A stretch of DNA of 64,000 bases from an uncultured Acidobacteriota bacterium (lineage in GTDB: Bacteria > Acidobacteriota > UBA6911 > RPQK01 > JAJDTT01), in assembly GCA_951812665.1 (NCBI GenBank), contig CATOST010000045.1:1-64000 (forward strand), given 5' to 3'. The notes below the pieces were generated by a model. The model searched no databases and had not been told where the DNA came from. It saw nothing but the letters and a program-made list of their open reading frames with translations. Shown here piece after piece: positions 53,434-63,140 of the stretch (the stretch's first letter is position 1; each line of letters begins with the position of its first letter). A program made the translations under genes and the position numbers.

Positions 53434-54162
53434 TCAGTATAGCTGGAAGTGATCTCCCAGGTAAACTTTGCGGACGTCGGGATCGGAGGAGAGAAGATCC
53501 GGGGTACCCGATCGAAAGATTCTCCCCTCCGTGATGATGTAAGCCCGATCGGTGATCCGAAGCGTTTCGCGAACGTTGTGATCGGTGATCAGCACACCTA
53601 TTCTCCGCGCCTGGAGCCGGGTCACCATGCGTTGGATATCCAACACGGCGATGGGGTCGATTCCGGCGAAAGGCTCGTCCAGCAAGATGAAGTCGGGTCG
53701 GATGACCAGTGCGCGTGCGATCTCCAGACGCCGTCTCTCGCCGCCGGAAAGGGTGTAGGCCGGACGCTCCCTCAACGCTGCGATCCCGAATTCTTCCAGC
53801 AACTCGCTGACCAACTGATCCGATTCCCCGTGGGGGAGATCCAGGGTTTCGGCGATGGCGTACAGATTGTCTTCCACCGAAAGTCTGCGAAACACCGAAG
53901 GTTCCTGAGCAAGATAGCTGATCCCTCTTCGCGCCCGCACGTACATGGGCAAGGGCGTAATGTCCTCGCCGTCCAGGAAAACCTCACCCCGGTCGGGGTC
54001 CAGCAGCCCCACAATCATGTAAAAGGTGGTCGTCTTTCCAGCGCCGTTGGGGCCCAGCAAACCCACGACCTCACCCGATGAGATGGTGAGGCTCACTTCG
54101 CCGACGACCTGCCTGCTCCGATATGACTTACAGAGGCTCCGCGCCTCGAGAACCTTGTCCAG
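53434..54162 (-). CDS. lptB: LPS export ABC transporter ATP-binding protein LptB
   Basis: ATPase of LptBFGC, powering LPS transport. Walker [15 protein letters not shown], signature [15 protein letters not shown], Walker [14 protein letters not shown]-loop ITDHNVRET. The track gives 220 aa from GTG 54096, but homology continues upstream in frame ([21 protein letters not shown]). The best match to the E. coli N-terminus is a CTG at 54162, after AAGGGGG; an ATT at 54165 is also possible. That gives ~242 aa, as in E. coli. No ATG, GTG or TTG exists in the extension. Confidence 0.92.
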   Translation of the reverse strand: MDKVLEARSLCKSYRSRQVVGEVSLTISSGEVVGLLGPNGAGKTTTFYMIVGLLDPDRGEVFLDGEDITPLPMYVRARRGISYLAQEPSVFRRLSVEDNLYAIAETLDLPHGESDQLVSELLEEFGIAALRERPAYTLSGGERRRLEIARALVIRPDFILLDEPFAGIDPIAVLDIQRMVTRLQARRIGVLITDHNVRETLRITDRAYIITEGRIFRSGTPDLLSSDPDVRKVYLGDHFQLY

Positions 54163-54223
54163 AATGCCCCCTTGGCAATTGGAAACGGGAAAGCAAGACT
54201 GTGCCGAGCCCTGGCAGCACGGG

Positions 54224-55657
54224 TCACGGCGCCGGGAGCGAGGCCGGCTGATCGATCACGATCCTGTCGGTTCCCACGAACAAAGTCACCCTCCGTCCGG
54301 ACGCGCTGCCGCGAAGCGGCTCGACCACCTCGGCGAGCTCACCGGTCAACTCCACGCGACCCTCCCGGGGATGATACACCGCCTGGTCTCCGCGAGCCCA
54401 TCGATCCCCCTCCCGGATCTCCACGTCACCGCCCGCGGCAATGCTTTGAATGGTGCTCGAAGACGAATCCTCCAGCAGCAGGTCCAAATGGGAGGATTCC
54501 ACTTTGAAGTCACCGGACTGCATCCGGACGCCGCCCCTGTAGGCCGCCTTTCCGGAACTCCGCTGATAGACGAGCTCGGGCGCCTGGATCCGGCACTTGC
54601 GGTCCGAATCTCCCCCAGGATCCCAAAAGGTGCTGTCCACGTCCTGAACCTCCAGCCGTTCGCCGGCGGAGTCCAAGCGAATCGTCGTTCCCCGGATCAG
54701 GTGGGACTGCCGGAGGATCCTCGGATTTCCGGCGTAGGACAGCGATTTGAGACCGGAGTCCAGAACCAGTCTTTCAGCCTGGATCAGGACCGGTTCTTTT
54801 CCGGGACGGCTGAAGATGGTTTGGACGCTCCCGGCCGCAGCCAGCTCTCCCCGGTCGGCGTGGAATCGAAAACCGTCCGCCCGAGTCCGCGACTCCACGA
54901 CACCCGTGTCTTCCATCGAGTTCCTGGCGTAATGCAGATGAGCCCCTTCCGGGTCCGAAAAGGAGAACAAGTTCGGCCCCGCGTCATACGCCGCGCTGTT
55001 CGCCGTCAGGGTAAGGCGCCCCGAAGGGCTCTCTTCCCGATAGACTACCTGGCCCTCCCCTCGGGCTTCCTGGAGTTGCTCTCCGAAGAATCCAAGATCG
55101 AGTCTCCCGCTCTCCCCTTCTCGCCGCATCAGGTCTGAGCTCAGGGCCCAATGGACCTCGCCCACGGCCGCAACACTCAGCACGTCTCCCTCCTTGAAGA
55201 CAGCCTCCATGCGTTTCGACTCCACTGTCCGTTCCCCTGCGGGAACCTGCTGGCGCAGAACCGGATTTTGCGTGGCAACGACCCGCTTCAGTTCCCCACC
55301 CCGGTAGAATGCATCCATTCGCCCTGCTTGAAGCTGAGCCGCAGCCGTGTCTCCGGTTCGGGACCAAGCCACGGCATTCCCTGAAACGGTCGCGCGATCC
55401 GGGACTCCGTCAGCGCCAAGATCCAGAACCAGCAGGTCTCCCTGAATGGACTCCCGAGAATCATCGAGGTCTCGAAGGCGTCCTTTCAGTGACGTTTTCC
55501 CCCGCATCTCCAACCACTTGAGACGCTGATGTTCAAGACTCAGGCGAGCTGAAAACCGGTCGGCTCGCCCTTCTTCCACACCCAGCGCCCGGGAGCGAAC
55601 GAGCACCCGCCGGTGCGCCAGGAACTCAGTCTCCCCCGAACCCGGAGCCCCGGCCAA
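54224..55657 (-). CDS. lptA: LptA/OstA-like LPS transport protein, C-terminal part of a frameshifted LptC-LptA fusion
   Basis: 477-aa track ORF with repeated OstA/LptA-type beta strands ([71 protein letters not shown]). No signal peptide of its own: the TTG start lies within a sequence whose coding character continues upstream (QQRAVYEDPETYLEADRI), in the frame next to that of lptC. It is therefore probably the C-terminal two thirds of one ~780-aa periplasmic protein starting at 56580. It would form the bridge for LPS between inner and outer membrane; lptB follows 62 bp downstream. Confidence 0.75.
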   Translation of the reverse strand: MAGAPGSGETEFLAHRRVLVRSRALGVEEGRADRFSARLSLEHQRLKWLEMRGKTSLKGRLRDLDDSRESIQGDLLVLDLGADGVPDRATVSGNAVAWSRTGDTAAAQLQAGRMDAFYRGGELKRVVATQNPVLRQQVPAGERTVESKRMEAVFKEGDVLSVAAVGEVHWALSSDLMRREGESGRLDLGFFGEQLQEARGEGQVVYREESPSGRLTLTANSAAYDAGPNLFSFSDPEGAHLHYARNSMEDTGVVESRTRADGFRFHADRGELAAAGSVQTIFSRPGKEPVLIQAERLVLDSGLKSLSYAGNPRILRQSHLIRGTTIRLDSAGERLEVQDVDSTFWDPGGDSDRKCRIQAPELVYQRSSGKAAYRGGVRMQSGDFKVESSHLDLLLEDSSSSTIQSIAAGGDVEIREGDRWARGDQAVYHPREGRVELTGELAEVVEPLRGSASGRRVTLFVGTDRIVIDQPASLPAP

Positions 55658-56580
55658 GCCATCGATTCGGTCCGCTTCCAGATAGGTCTCGGGGTCTTCG
55701 TATACGGCCCGCTGCTGGGAGATTCCGGCGTGGCTTTGCCGGAGTAGACGTAGAAGCGTTCGATCCTTCCTGCTGCGGAGTCGGAGAACAGATGGATGGA
55801 CTCACCGCTAAAGGACCGGCCCGAATCCAGGACCAGACGAACACCACGCGACGTGAACATCCGCTCGACGCCCCTGTCTTCGGTCAGAAAAACCCGGACG
55901 TACCCGGCGGTCAAGTCTCCCTGCGGACCTCGGATGCGAGCACCGTCCAAGAGATCGACCCTTCGATCCTCCAGATCGTACAACGCCCTCGAACCCGTGA
56001 CCTGGAGCCGATCCGTCCCTTGAGTGATGTTCAGTTCGAACTCTTCGTCGACAAGAAGACGGCTCCTTCGGATCTCATAGCTGAGGGATCGGCCATGGCC
56101 GGAGAGCTGCTCCATCTCGAAGCGAAAACCTTCCTCGATGGCCACCACATTACGAGCCAGGTCGGCTTTCAGACGATCCGCTTCAATCGAGGTCCCATCG
56201 GAAAGCTGGATACGAACCTTTCCCGTGAACTCGATCTCCTCGTCGACGACCCGGTAGATGCCTTCGTTTCCTGAGATCTCCTCGGCAGCGCTTCCGTCCG
56301 GACCGAAGTGAGTCAGTTTCACGCCCAAAAGACGATGGATTTCCTTGACCGTCCGGGTACTGGTCCCGGCCTCCACCTTGTAGAGCGTTCGACCTTCCTG
56401 GTGCTCGGTATGCTCGAATTCGGTGCTCTGCTGCTGCAGCTCGGGAGAGAGCAGCCGTTCCCGCACCAAGGGCGGCCTCAGGTCCCGTCTGGTCAGAAAG
56501 CTCCAGACCACGGCCCCCATGGCCGTCACCAGCACCACTATCAGACCCACCCGGATGAGCTTGAGGGAACGGGGACGCAT
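55540..56580 (-). CDS. lptC: LPS export protein LptC-like, N-terminal part, frameshifted
   Basis: 346-aa track ORF. N-terminal membrane anchor (LIRVGLIVVLVTAMGAVVWSFL) followed by LptC-domain repeats up to about residue 280 (GKVRIQLSDGTSIEADRLKADLARN, GPQGDLTAGYVRVF). The last ~65 residues (rich in Trp, Pro and Arg) do not look like the domain; the neighbouring frame takes over with QQRAVYEDPETYLEADRI. The change of frame lies near 55735-55745, and the two frames overlap for 118 bp. One base deleted or misread would explain it. First gene of the lpt-rpoN-pts group, 70 bp after recJ. Confidence 0.8.
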   Translation of the reverse strand: MRPRSLKLIRVGLIVVLVTAMGAVVWSFLTRRDLRPPLVRERLLSPELQQQSTEFEHTEHQEGRTLYKVEAGTSTRTVKEIHRLLGVKLTHFGPDGSAAEEISGNEGIYRVVDEEIEFTGKVRIQLSDGTSIEADRLKADLARNVVAIEEGFRFEMEQLSGHGRSLSYEIRRSRLLVDEEFELNITQGTDRLQVTGSRALYDLEDRRVDLLDGARIRGPQGDLTAGYVRVFLTEDRGVERMFTSRGVRLVLDSGRSFSGESIHLFSDSAAGRIERFYVYSGKATPESPSSGPYTKTPRPIWKRTESMAWPGLRVRGRLSSWRTGGCSFAPGRWVWKKGEPTGFQLA

Positions 56581-56616
56581 AGAAAGTCCGGTTTGAAGCA
56601 GTCCTTAACGGATCGT

Positions 56617-56630
56617 TCACGGGCCCGTGA
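56617..56630. repeat. 14-bp perfect palindrome between recJ and lptC
   Basis: TCACGGGCCCGTGA lies in the 69-bp recJ-lptC spacer, 37 bp upstream of the lptC ATG. It could be an operator or a chance GC-rich palindrome. Confidence 0.3.
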
Positions 56631-56649
56631 CGACGTGGGCCGGAGGTGG

Positions 56650-58374
56650 TCAAGAATCGGACGCGATCGGGTGCGTGCGCAGATCCTGGACCGTCATCAG
56701 CAGACTCTCCACGCCCCGGTACTGGTTTCGATTCAAAGTATAGGCCACATCGATCTTCGATCCTCTCGGTATGGTAGCAGCGGCATTCCCGTTCTTCCAC
56801 CAGATCGCGTCCACACCGGCTCCGTTGGCGCCCAGACGGATCTTCAGATGCCGGTTCTTCAATACCCAAGGACCGCCGGTCACGTCCAACCCGTTCGTGG
56901 CGAAGACGGGAACCGGATTCCCGACCCCGAACGGCGCGAGCTGCTGGATATCCCGGTAGAGCGAAAACGAAAGGTGGTCCGCCGTCAAATAGGAGTCCAA
57001 CGAGACCAGGGGCGTCAGATCCTCTGTTGACAGCACCAGCCGCGCGTGGGCATCGAGACGATCCGAAAGGCTCCGGAGGCGGTCTTCCAGAGAATCGCTT
57101 CCCTCCATGGCGCAACCCACCGCCTGAGCATGCCCCCCATATCGATCGAGAAGATCGCCGCACCCCTCCAATGCCTCCAACAGATGGAAGCCGGGTATGC
57201 TCCTCCCCGAGCCCTGACAGTCGGATTCCCCGATCGAGATCACCAGTGTGGGGCGAAAGAAACGCCTGGCTACCCTCGAGGCAATGATCCCGATCACGCC
57301 CCGGTGCCAGTCCCTTCCGGCCAGGACGATGAAGGTCTTCCGGAACAATTCCGGCCGGCTACGCTCCCACTCATGGATCTCCTCCAGGATCGCCTCTTCC
57401 CGCCTCCGACGCTCCCGGTTCTTCGAGTTCATGTCCCGGACGATCGCCTCGGCCCGTGACCTGTCGCGGGTATCGAAGAGATCCAATACCTCGGGTCCGC
57501 CCCCCATTCGGGTCACGGCATTGATGCGGGGAGCGATCCTGAAGGCCACGTCGTTGAGCCCCACCTCTCCGGAGACCCCGGCGCCGTCAAGCAGCGCCCG
57601 AAGTCCCACGTTGTGCGGTTGGGCCAGACCTTCCAATCCCAGTTTGACCAGAATTCGGTTCTCTCCGGTCAGCGGCACCATGTCGGCCGCGGTTCCCAGG
57701 GCCACGACTTTCAGAAAATGGTGCAATATCCGAGCCCGCCCGGCTTTTTCGAAGAGTCCCTGCACCAGCTTGAAAACGACACCTGCCGCGGACAAGTTCT
57801 GGTCCGGGTAGGGACAGTCCGCACGATGTGGATTGAGGATGGCTCGCGCCGGAGGAAGTTCCGCGGAAGGCAGGTGATGATCGCACACCAGAACGTCGAG
57901 GCCCAACTCGCGCGCCCGGCCACAAGCTTCGAAGGCGCGAATTCCGCAGTCGGAGGTCACCAACAGCCCTACCCCGGATTGGTGGCACCGTTCCACGAAC
58001 TCGGTTTGAATTCCATATCCGTCCTTGAGTCGTCTGGGGATATGAATGCCGACGCGGCCACCGAGCATGTCAAGAGCCCGTTTCAGGATCAGGCTGGAGG
58101 TGATCCCGTCCACATCGTAGTCGCCGTGGATCACAATCCGTTGCTTCCCCTGCAGAGCCCGCCAGATGAGCGGGACCGCCCTGTCCATGTCCTTCATGAG
58201 ATAGGGGTCATGAAGATTCTCAAAGCGGGGATGGAGAAAATGGTGGGCTTCATCCGGATCCCGGATACCGCGGTTCACCAGCAGACGAGCCGTCAACGCC
58301 GATACCTCCAGCTCGGAGGCCAGAGCTTGAGCCGCCTCCGCCTCCGGCTCCCGGAGTGCCCACCTGCGTGTCAT
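56650..58374 (-). CDS. recJ: single-stranded-DNA-specific exonuclease RecJ
   Basis: 574-aa 5'-3' ssDNA exonuclease of recombination and mismatch repair. DHH-family motifs: GDYDVDGITSSLIL, TSDCGI, VCDHHLPSAELPPA; DHHA1 motif GGHAQAVGCAMEG; C-terminal OB-like domain. Length normal. It is the upstream end of the long minus-strand cluster and is preceded by a ~200-bp divergent spacer. Confidence 0.94.
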   Translation of the reverse strand: MTRRWALREPEAEAAQALASELEVSALTARLLVNRGIRDPDEAHHFLHPRFENLHDPYLMKDMDRAVPLIWRALQGKQRIVIHGDYDVDGITSSLILKRALDMLGGRVGIHIPRRLKDGYGIQTEFVERCHQSGVGLLVTSDCGIRAFEACGRARELGLDVLVCDHHLPSAELPPARAILNPHRADCPYPDQNLSAAGVVFKLVQGLFEKAGRARILHHFLKVVALGTAADMVPLTGENRILVKLGLEGLAQPHNVGLRALLDGAGVSGEVGLNDVAFRIAPRINAVTRMGGGPEVLDLFDTRDRSRAEAIVRDMNSKNRERRRREEAILEEIHEWERSRPELFRKTFIVLAGRDWHRGVIGIIASRVARRFFRPTLVISIGESDCQGSGRSIPGFHLLEALEGCGDLLDRYGGHAQAVGCAMEGSDSLEDRLRSLSDRLDAHARLVLSTEDLTPLVSLDSYLTADHLSFSLYRDIQQLAPFGVGNPVPVFATNGLDVTGGPWVLKNRHLKIRLGANGAGVDAIWWKNGNAAATIPRGSKIDVAYTLNRNQYRGVESLLMTVQDLRTHPIASDS

Positions 58375-58578
58375 GGGCGGATCTTATCAACGTCTGCTGA
58401 CGCCCACCGGACGGCGGTAGGGGCTCCCCATGTGGGCGCCCTCTTCGTTTGCGTTGGCCGGAGGTCGGACGATTGCCACGGCGCCCCTTGAATCGTCTCC
58501 CTGGATTCCCTATCTTGACTACCCGTAACCGGAAGCTGGCTTCCAGGTCCGAAATCCCACCGGATAAGAGGAAATAAA

Positions 58579-59742
58579 TTGCGGAGTCGACTCCTTCTCC
58601 TGGCTCTGATCTTATTCGGCCTTCTGGCCGTCCTGATTCTGCTCGTGACCGAGTTGTGGCTCCGCCATTCCTTTCTCGGGGACTCCAATGAACCTCGGGA
58701 TCACGCCGAGGAGACCTGGTACCTGCCGGTCCGTCTGAGGGGAGACTACGAAGGTGTCATGTGGGACCTGCCCTTCGCCACCAACAGCTACGGCTTCCGC
58801 GACGAGCCGCCTTTGGATCCCGTCCCCCCGGTGGGCGAATTCCGTATCCTCTCGCTGGGAGATTCCATCGGATTTGGCCTCGGAGTCCCGTCCCAGGACC
58901 GTTATGGACAAGTTCTGCAACGGGAACTCAATAGCTCGCCGGGGGCCCTCCGCTTTCGGGTCGTCAACGCATCGGGGCAGGGTTACAGCCCTTCCAGTTA
59001 CGCAGCCTACATCCATCAGGAAGGTCTCGAACTGAACCCCGATCTGGTATTGGTCCAGATCGAACTCTGCAACGACGTGACCGACGAAGCTCTGCTCGGC
59101 TGGTCGTCAGATCTCAAGGCGGGTCTCCCCCAATCGATCCGCGGTGGCCGGTACGTCGTGGGATGGGACGGCCAGCTTTTGGGTACTTGGGCTCGAGGAC
59201 CGTATTTCTTCGAAAAAACCTACACTTACACGGTTCTACTTCGCAAAATACTTGAATCTCTGTACCGAATCGGGCCCACGGAGCCGTTCCACAGCACCCG
59301 GGGGCTGACCTACTACGCCATGGGTTACGAAAAGTTTCTCCTGGACCGGCATCGGATCGACTCCGGTTGGAGCAGGCTTTTCGGGGCACTGGAAGGCACC
59401 CGGGACCTTCTTGAGCGCGAGCGGATTCCGTTTCTCCTGATCCTGGTCCCCTCCCGTTTCGTGTTCCGGAAAGAGGCTCCGGAGCATGCCCTCTTTGCCC
59501 GCAAGCTGATGGATCGAGCCATCGAACAATGCCGATCCCGGCGGATTCCGTACCTGGATCTATCTCACGATTTGGGACAAGCCGGCGGATCGGAACTCTA
59601 TTTCGACTTCGCTCATCTCACCGGCGAGGGGAACCGGATCGCAGGACGGGCTCTGGCCCGGGAACTGCGGCGGCGTTATCCGGGTGTCGCGCGGACGGGA
59701 ACCCAGACCCACTCCGGCACCGATCTGGAAGCGATCGAGTAG
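58579..59742 (+). CDS. membrane-anchored SGNH-family hydrolase-like protein
   Basis: 387 aa from a TTG at 58579 with AGAGGAAA upstream. Signal-anchor LLLLALILFGLLAVLILLV, then SGNH blocks: LSLGDSIGFG (nucleophile Ser), NASGQGYS, VQIELCNDVTD (block III Asn) and DFAHLTGEGN (catalytic Asp/His). Similar in architecture to the protein at 15304. Likely a periplasmic acyl-ester hydrolase or acetyltransferase acting on glycans. Convergent with the small membrane protein gene, 7 bp between stop codons. Confidence 0.78.
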   Translation: MRSRLLLLALILFGLLAVLILLVTELWLRHSFLGDSNEPRDHAEETWYLPVRLRGDYEGVMWDLPFATNSYGFRDEPPLDPVPPVGEFRILSLGDSIGFGLGVPSQDRYGQVLQRELNSSPGALRFRVVNASGQGYSPSSYAAYIHQEGLELNPDLVLVQIELCNDVTDEALLGWSSDLKAGLPQSIRGGRYVVGWDGQLLGTWARGPYFFEKTYTYTVLLRKILESLYRIGPTEPFHSTRGLTYYAMGYEKFLLDRHRIDSGWSRLFGALEGTRDLLERERIPFLLILVPSRFVFRKEAPEHALFARKLMDRAIEQCRSRRIPYLDLSHDLGQAGGSELYFDFAHLTGEGNRIAGRALARELRRRYPGVARTGTQTHSGTDLEAIE

Positions 59743-59749
59743 CTCAAGG

Positions 59750-60478
59750 TCAATTGGATTCGGGCCGCACCAGGTCCCGTGCGGCCTGGCTCAATGGGGT
59801 CGCGGTTCGGGTCTCCAAATCCACCGACCAGATCAGGTGGACCTCCGGATCCGGATCACGGGTCGCGACCAGATCGATCCAGAAGACCGGAACATCGTCT
59901 TTCACCAATCTCCACTCCTTGAACGCCTGCCCGGGAATCTTTCCCTCAGTAAGGTCCTTGGCGCTGGCTGACTTTTCCAGGAGCAGCCGGTAGGCCGTCT
60001 CGGAGTCTCGCGTCTTCTTCAGAGCCTGAGGCTGGCGGGGGTCGCCGCTCGGGGTCTCCCCGGATGAGGTGGTTCCCCCCTCCGGCACCTTCGCACCGGA
60101 CACGATGGCGACCGGCGCCTGAAAGACCACCTTCTGGTCGGCGGGTTTGGGAGGTGGGGGCGGCAGCCGATAGATATGGGACCGGGTGACGTCGCGGGCA
60201 GCAGCAATCCACAATTCCGAAACCTGAAGCACCAGCTCCTGCCGGACGGAGGGGAACATGAGGAGATAGATGCTGCTTCCCATGACCCCCATGAAGAACG
60301 CCAGATAGAGGACCTTGCCGAAGAAGGACGGACCGGACGGATCGGTCCTGTCCCGACGAACCCCCATCCGCAGCCTACGGGCCTGTTCCCGCAACTCTTC
60401 GACCGGGACCTGGCCCTGGGATTCCGGGGATTCCTCCTGTGATGTGTTCTCCTGAGGTTCAGATTCCACTTTCACCAA
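59750..60478 (-). CDS. hypothetical single-pass membrane protein
   Basis: 242 aa, no family recognised. Charged N-terminus, one hydrophobic segment (about residues 55-75, VLYLAFFMGVMGSSIYLLMF), then a proline run (RLPPPPPKPADQ) and a C-terminal domain with EWRLVKDDVPVFWIDLVATRDPDPEVHLIWSVDLET. Type II topology with a periplasmic C-domain is likely. It is 6 bp downstream of prfB on the same strand, so probably co-transcribed. Confidence 0.6.
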   Translation of the reverse strand: MVKVESEPQENTSQEESPESQGQVPVEELREQARRLRMGVRRDRTDPSGPSFFGKVLYLAFFMGVMGSSIYLLMFPSVRQELVLQVSELWIAAARDVTRSHIYRLPPPPPKPADQKVVFQAPVAIVSGAKVPEGGTTSSGETPSGDPRQPQALKKTRDSETAYRLLLEKSASAKDLTEGKIPGQAFKEWRLVKDDVPVFWIDLVATRDPDPEVHLIWSVDLETRTATPLSQAARDLVRPESN

Positions 60479-60484
60479 ATATCC

Positions 60485-61637
60485 CTAAACACCTTTCGAG
60501 CCGATAATATAGGTTCCTGATTCCGAAATTCTTCCGCGCCGGCTCTTCTCTCGGCTGCGCCGTTTCAGGGAGGCCTCGATGAAGCGATCGATTCCTCCGT
60601 CCAATACCGAATCCACGTTTCCGATCTCGATCCGGGTCCGGTGGTCCTTGACCAGACGATAGGGATGCAGCACGTACGAACGAATCTGGCTGCCCCACGC
60701 GATATCGGCTTTGGAATCCTCGACTTCGTCCAGTTCCTTCCGCCTCTTCTCCATTTCGTAGTCGTAGAGCTTGGCCCTGAGGACCTTCATTGCCGTGTCC
60801 TTGTTCCGGTGTTGGGACCGTTCGTTTTGACACTGCACGACGATTCCCGTCGGCAAATGGGTGATGCGGACGGCCGAATCCGTGACGTTCACGTGCTGCC
60901 CGCCGCTACCGGAGGACCGGTAAGTGTCGATCTTGAGATCCTTCTCATCGATGACAATCTGCACGCTGTCGTCGATCTCGGGCGAGACGAAGACCGAGGC
61001 GAACGACGTGTGGCGTCTGGCCGCGGCATCGTAAGGAGAGATACGCACCAGGCGATGGACACCGATCTCACCCAACAGGTATCCGTAGCCGTAGTCTCCT
61101 TGAGCCAGGAACGTCGCCGACTTGATCCCGGCTTCCTCCCCCTCCTGCAAGTCCACGATCTCGGTCTTGTAGCCCTGCTTTTCGGTCCATCTCAGGTACA
61201 TGCGCAAGAGCATCTGTGCCCAATCCTGGCTCTCGGTGCCTCCGGCGCCCGGATGGATGGTTACGATGGCGTTGCAGGCGTCGTTCCGGCCGGAGAGAAG
61301 CGTCTTCAACTCGGCCTCGGAGAGCCGTTCCTCGAGGCCCCGCACCTGTTGCCGGATATCGTCGAGGACATCCTCCCCTTCCCGGTCCAGCTCGATCAAC
61401 ACCTCCAGGTCCTCCAGGCCGTTCCCGCATTCCCGAGATAATTCCAGGCTCCGGTCCAGATAGCGGCGGCGGCGAAGAACGTGTTGGGACTCCTGGGTCC
61501 GGGTCCAGAAGGACGGGTCCGAAATGACCTTCTCGATCTGTTCGAGTTCCTTTTCCTTGGCCTCGACGTCAAAGATACTCCCACAGGTTGGCGATCCTGT
61601 TCCTGAGATCCCGATAGCGTTCCTGAATATCCTCCAT
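60485..61637 (-). CDS. prfB: peptide chain release factor 2, with programmed +1 frameshift
   Basis: RF2 terminates translation at UGA/UAA. A 22-codon ORF from ATG 61637 (MEDIQERYRDLRNR..., AGGGAGG upstream) ends at an in-frame TGA (61571-61569). Slipping +1 at CTT continues as DVEAKEKELEQ... for 361 more residues. The GGQ motif is in SSGSGGQHVNV; the tripeptide region reads ISPYDAAARRHTSF. The track ORF (458 aa from 61861) follows the downstream frame backwards through noncoding sequence; its first ~90 residues are not real. The total is 383 aa. Confidence 0.95.
61568..61582 (-). promoter_or_regulatory. prfB +1 recoding site
   Basis: On the minus strand GGGAG-TAT-CTT-TGA-C: an internal Shine-Dalgarno-like GGGAG three bases before CTT, the slippery CUU codon, the UGA stop and a following C. 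This is the classic autoregulatory frameshift signal that makes RF2 level depend on RF2 itself. Confidence 0.93.
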
Positions 61638-61700
61638 GGCGACAGCCTCCCTGTATCTAGCTTAAGAATTCCGGCGATGACGCTTTCCAGACGTTGCGAT

Positions 61701-63140
61701 TCAAACAGAACTTGCGGCGACGCCTGATCGCCGTCTCCGAGGAAAAAACAGACCGAGAAGCGCCACGCCGACCAGAAACATATTAATCCATTCGCCCACT
61801 CGGGAGTAAACGGACCGGTACCCGCTGTTGGCGCAGCGCAGCAAAGGACGGCGCTGTTCAATGGCTCGAAAGGCCCCGAACTGAAAGTGTTGCATGGGAG
61901 CCGCCGTCACGCCGTACCAGGTGTCGTTGGTGATGTTGACCAGGACCTCGGCGCCGCTCCGGACAAAGTCTCGCGCCAACTCGGGGAAAATGCCCTCGAA
62001 GCAGATCAGCGTCGCGAACCGGACTCCGGAGACCTGACCGAGGACATATTCCCGCCCCGGATGGAACCCGCCCACCTCCTGGACCAGGGGTGTGGCGAAT
62101 GCAAGCCACTCCGCCATCGGAACGTACTCCCCGAAGGGAACCAGGTGAATCTTGTCGTAGCGGTAGGAGACAGCTTCCCCGCCCTCCAGGAGATAGGCGC
62201 TGTTGAAATAGCGGGTGGAGGGAGGCGGTTCGATCGAGGCGACGTTCAGCAGCAGGGGCACCCCCGCCGTCCGGACCTGACGCTGCCAGAATGCCCGAAA
62301 TTCGGAGTCCGTCTGAAATAGGTAAGGGTTCTGCGCCTCCGGGAAGATCACCCAGTCCACGCCTGCTTCCGCCGCCTTCCGGTAAAGCCGGGGAAGTTCT
62401 TCGAAGTACTTCTCGGCATAGTGGCCGGCGATCGGCAAAGAGACCGACATTGGGCTGCACCAGGGCGGACGCGTAGATTCGGACCGGGAGGCGGGAGTCC
62501 CAAAAATGGCAACGGTAACAACCCATACAAAATTGGCTCCTGTGAAGCAGATTGCGAAAACGATCGGAATTCTCCAACTCCGGGATCGAAACAGCGCTAC
62601 GAGAGCTGCATTCCCCAGCAGCACCAGAAACGAGATCAGGTAGACGCCGCTCAGATCCGCCACCTGGACGATCCAGCGGTAGGGGAATTGAGGACTGGCC
62701 CACCAACGCCCATGGAAATCCGTTTACGGTGTAGTAGTTACGCAGCAGCTCGGTCAAGATCCAGAGGGCCGGGGGCGGACCAAAGAGCGATGCTAGCGGA
62801 GCTTCGGGCCAGGGTCTGCATCAGGAGGGAAAAAAGGAAGCAGGAACAGATCCAGAACCAGGATCATGAGCCCGAAGATGAGAGCGGGACGTGAAACCAG
62901 TCCAGATTGCCGTACTCGACCAGGGACACGGGGAATCCAGTAGAGGGACTCCGCCGAAATAGAGGGGACGAGAAGATCAGATGTCCCGCCAGAAACCCGG
63001 CGCCGTGACTTGGTCTCCAGGAGAAATTGCAGGTAGGGCGCCAATGCGACCCACGCCAGGGGATAGAGGGGAAAATCCGGGGAAGGCCAGACAGATCCCG
63101 ATCCCGGAGACCAGCGGGACGTAGCGTCCCAGCCTTTCAT
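61701..63140 (-). pseudogene. lnt: apolipoprotein N-acyltransferase, N-terminal half frameshifted
   Basis: Lnt adds the third acyl chain to lipoproteins. The C-terminal catalytic half (61701-62663) is open, with the Glu in VIFPEAQN, Lys in YDKIHLVPFGEY and Cys in LICFEGIFPE. The N-terminal membrane half is scattered over three frames: RYVPLVSGIGICLAFP, DFPLYPLAWVALAPYLQF, GNLDWFH, ALIFGLMILVLDLFLLPFF, LWILTELLRNYYTVNGFPW. Clear single-base insertions occur at 62691 (splitting GQS from QFPY) and near 63080. Typed here as a pseudogene for the frameshifts, but a consensus error is as likely. An ATG at 63140 overlapping the SPOR stop is the probable start. Confidence 0.75.

Noticed and set aside
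58415-58445. Possible terminator (GGGGCTCCCC...GGGCGCCC) in the recJ-SGNH spacer
   Set aside because: Resembles the terminator at 10522 but lies between two gene starts and lacks a T-tract, so no role could be assigned.
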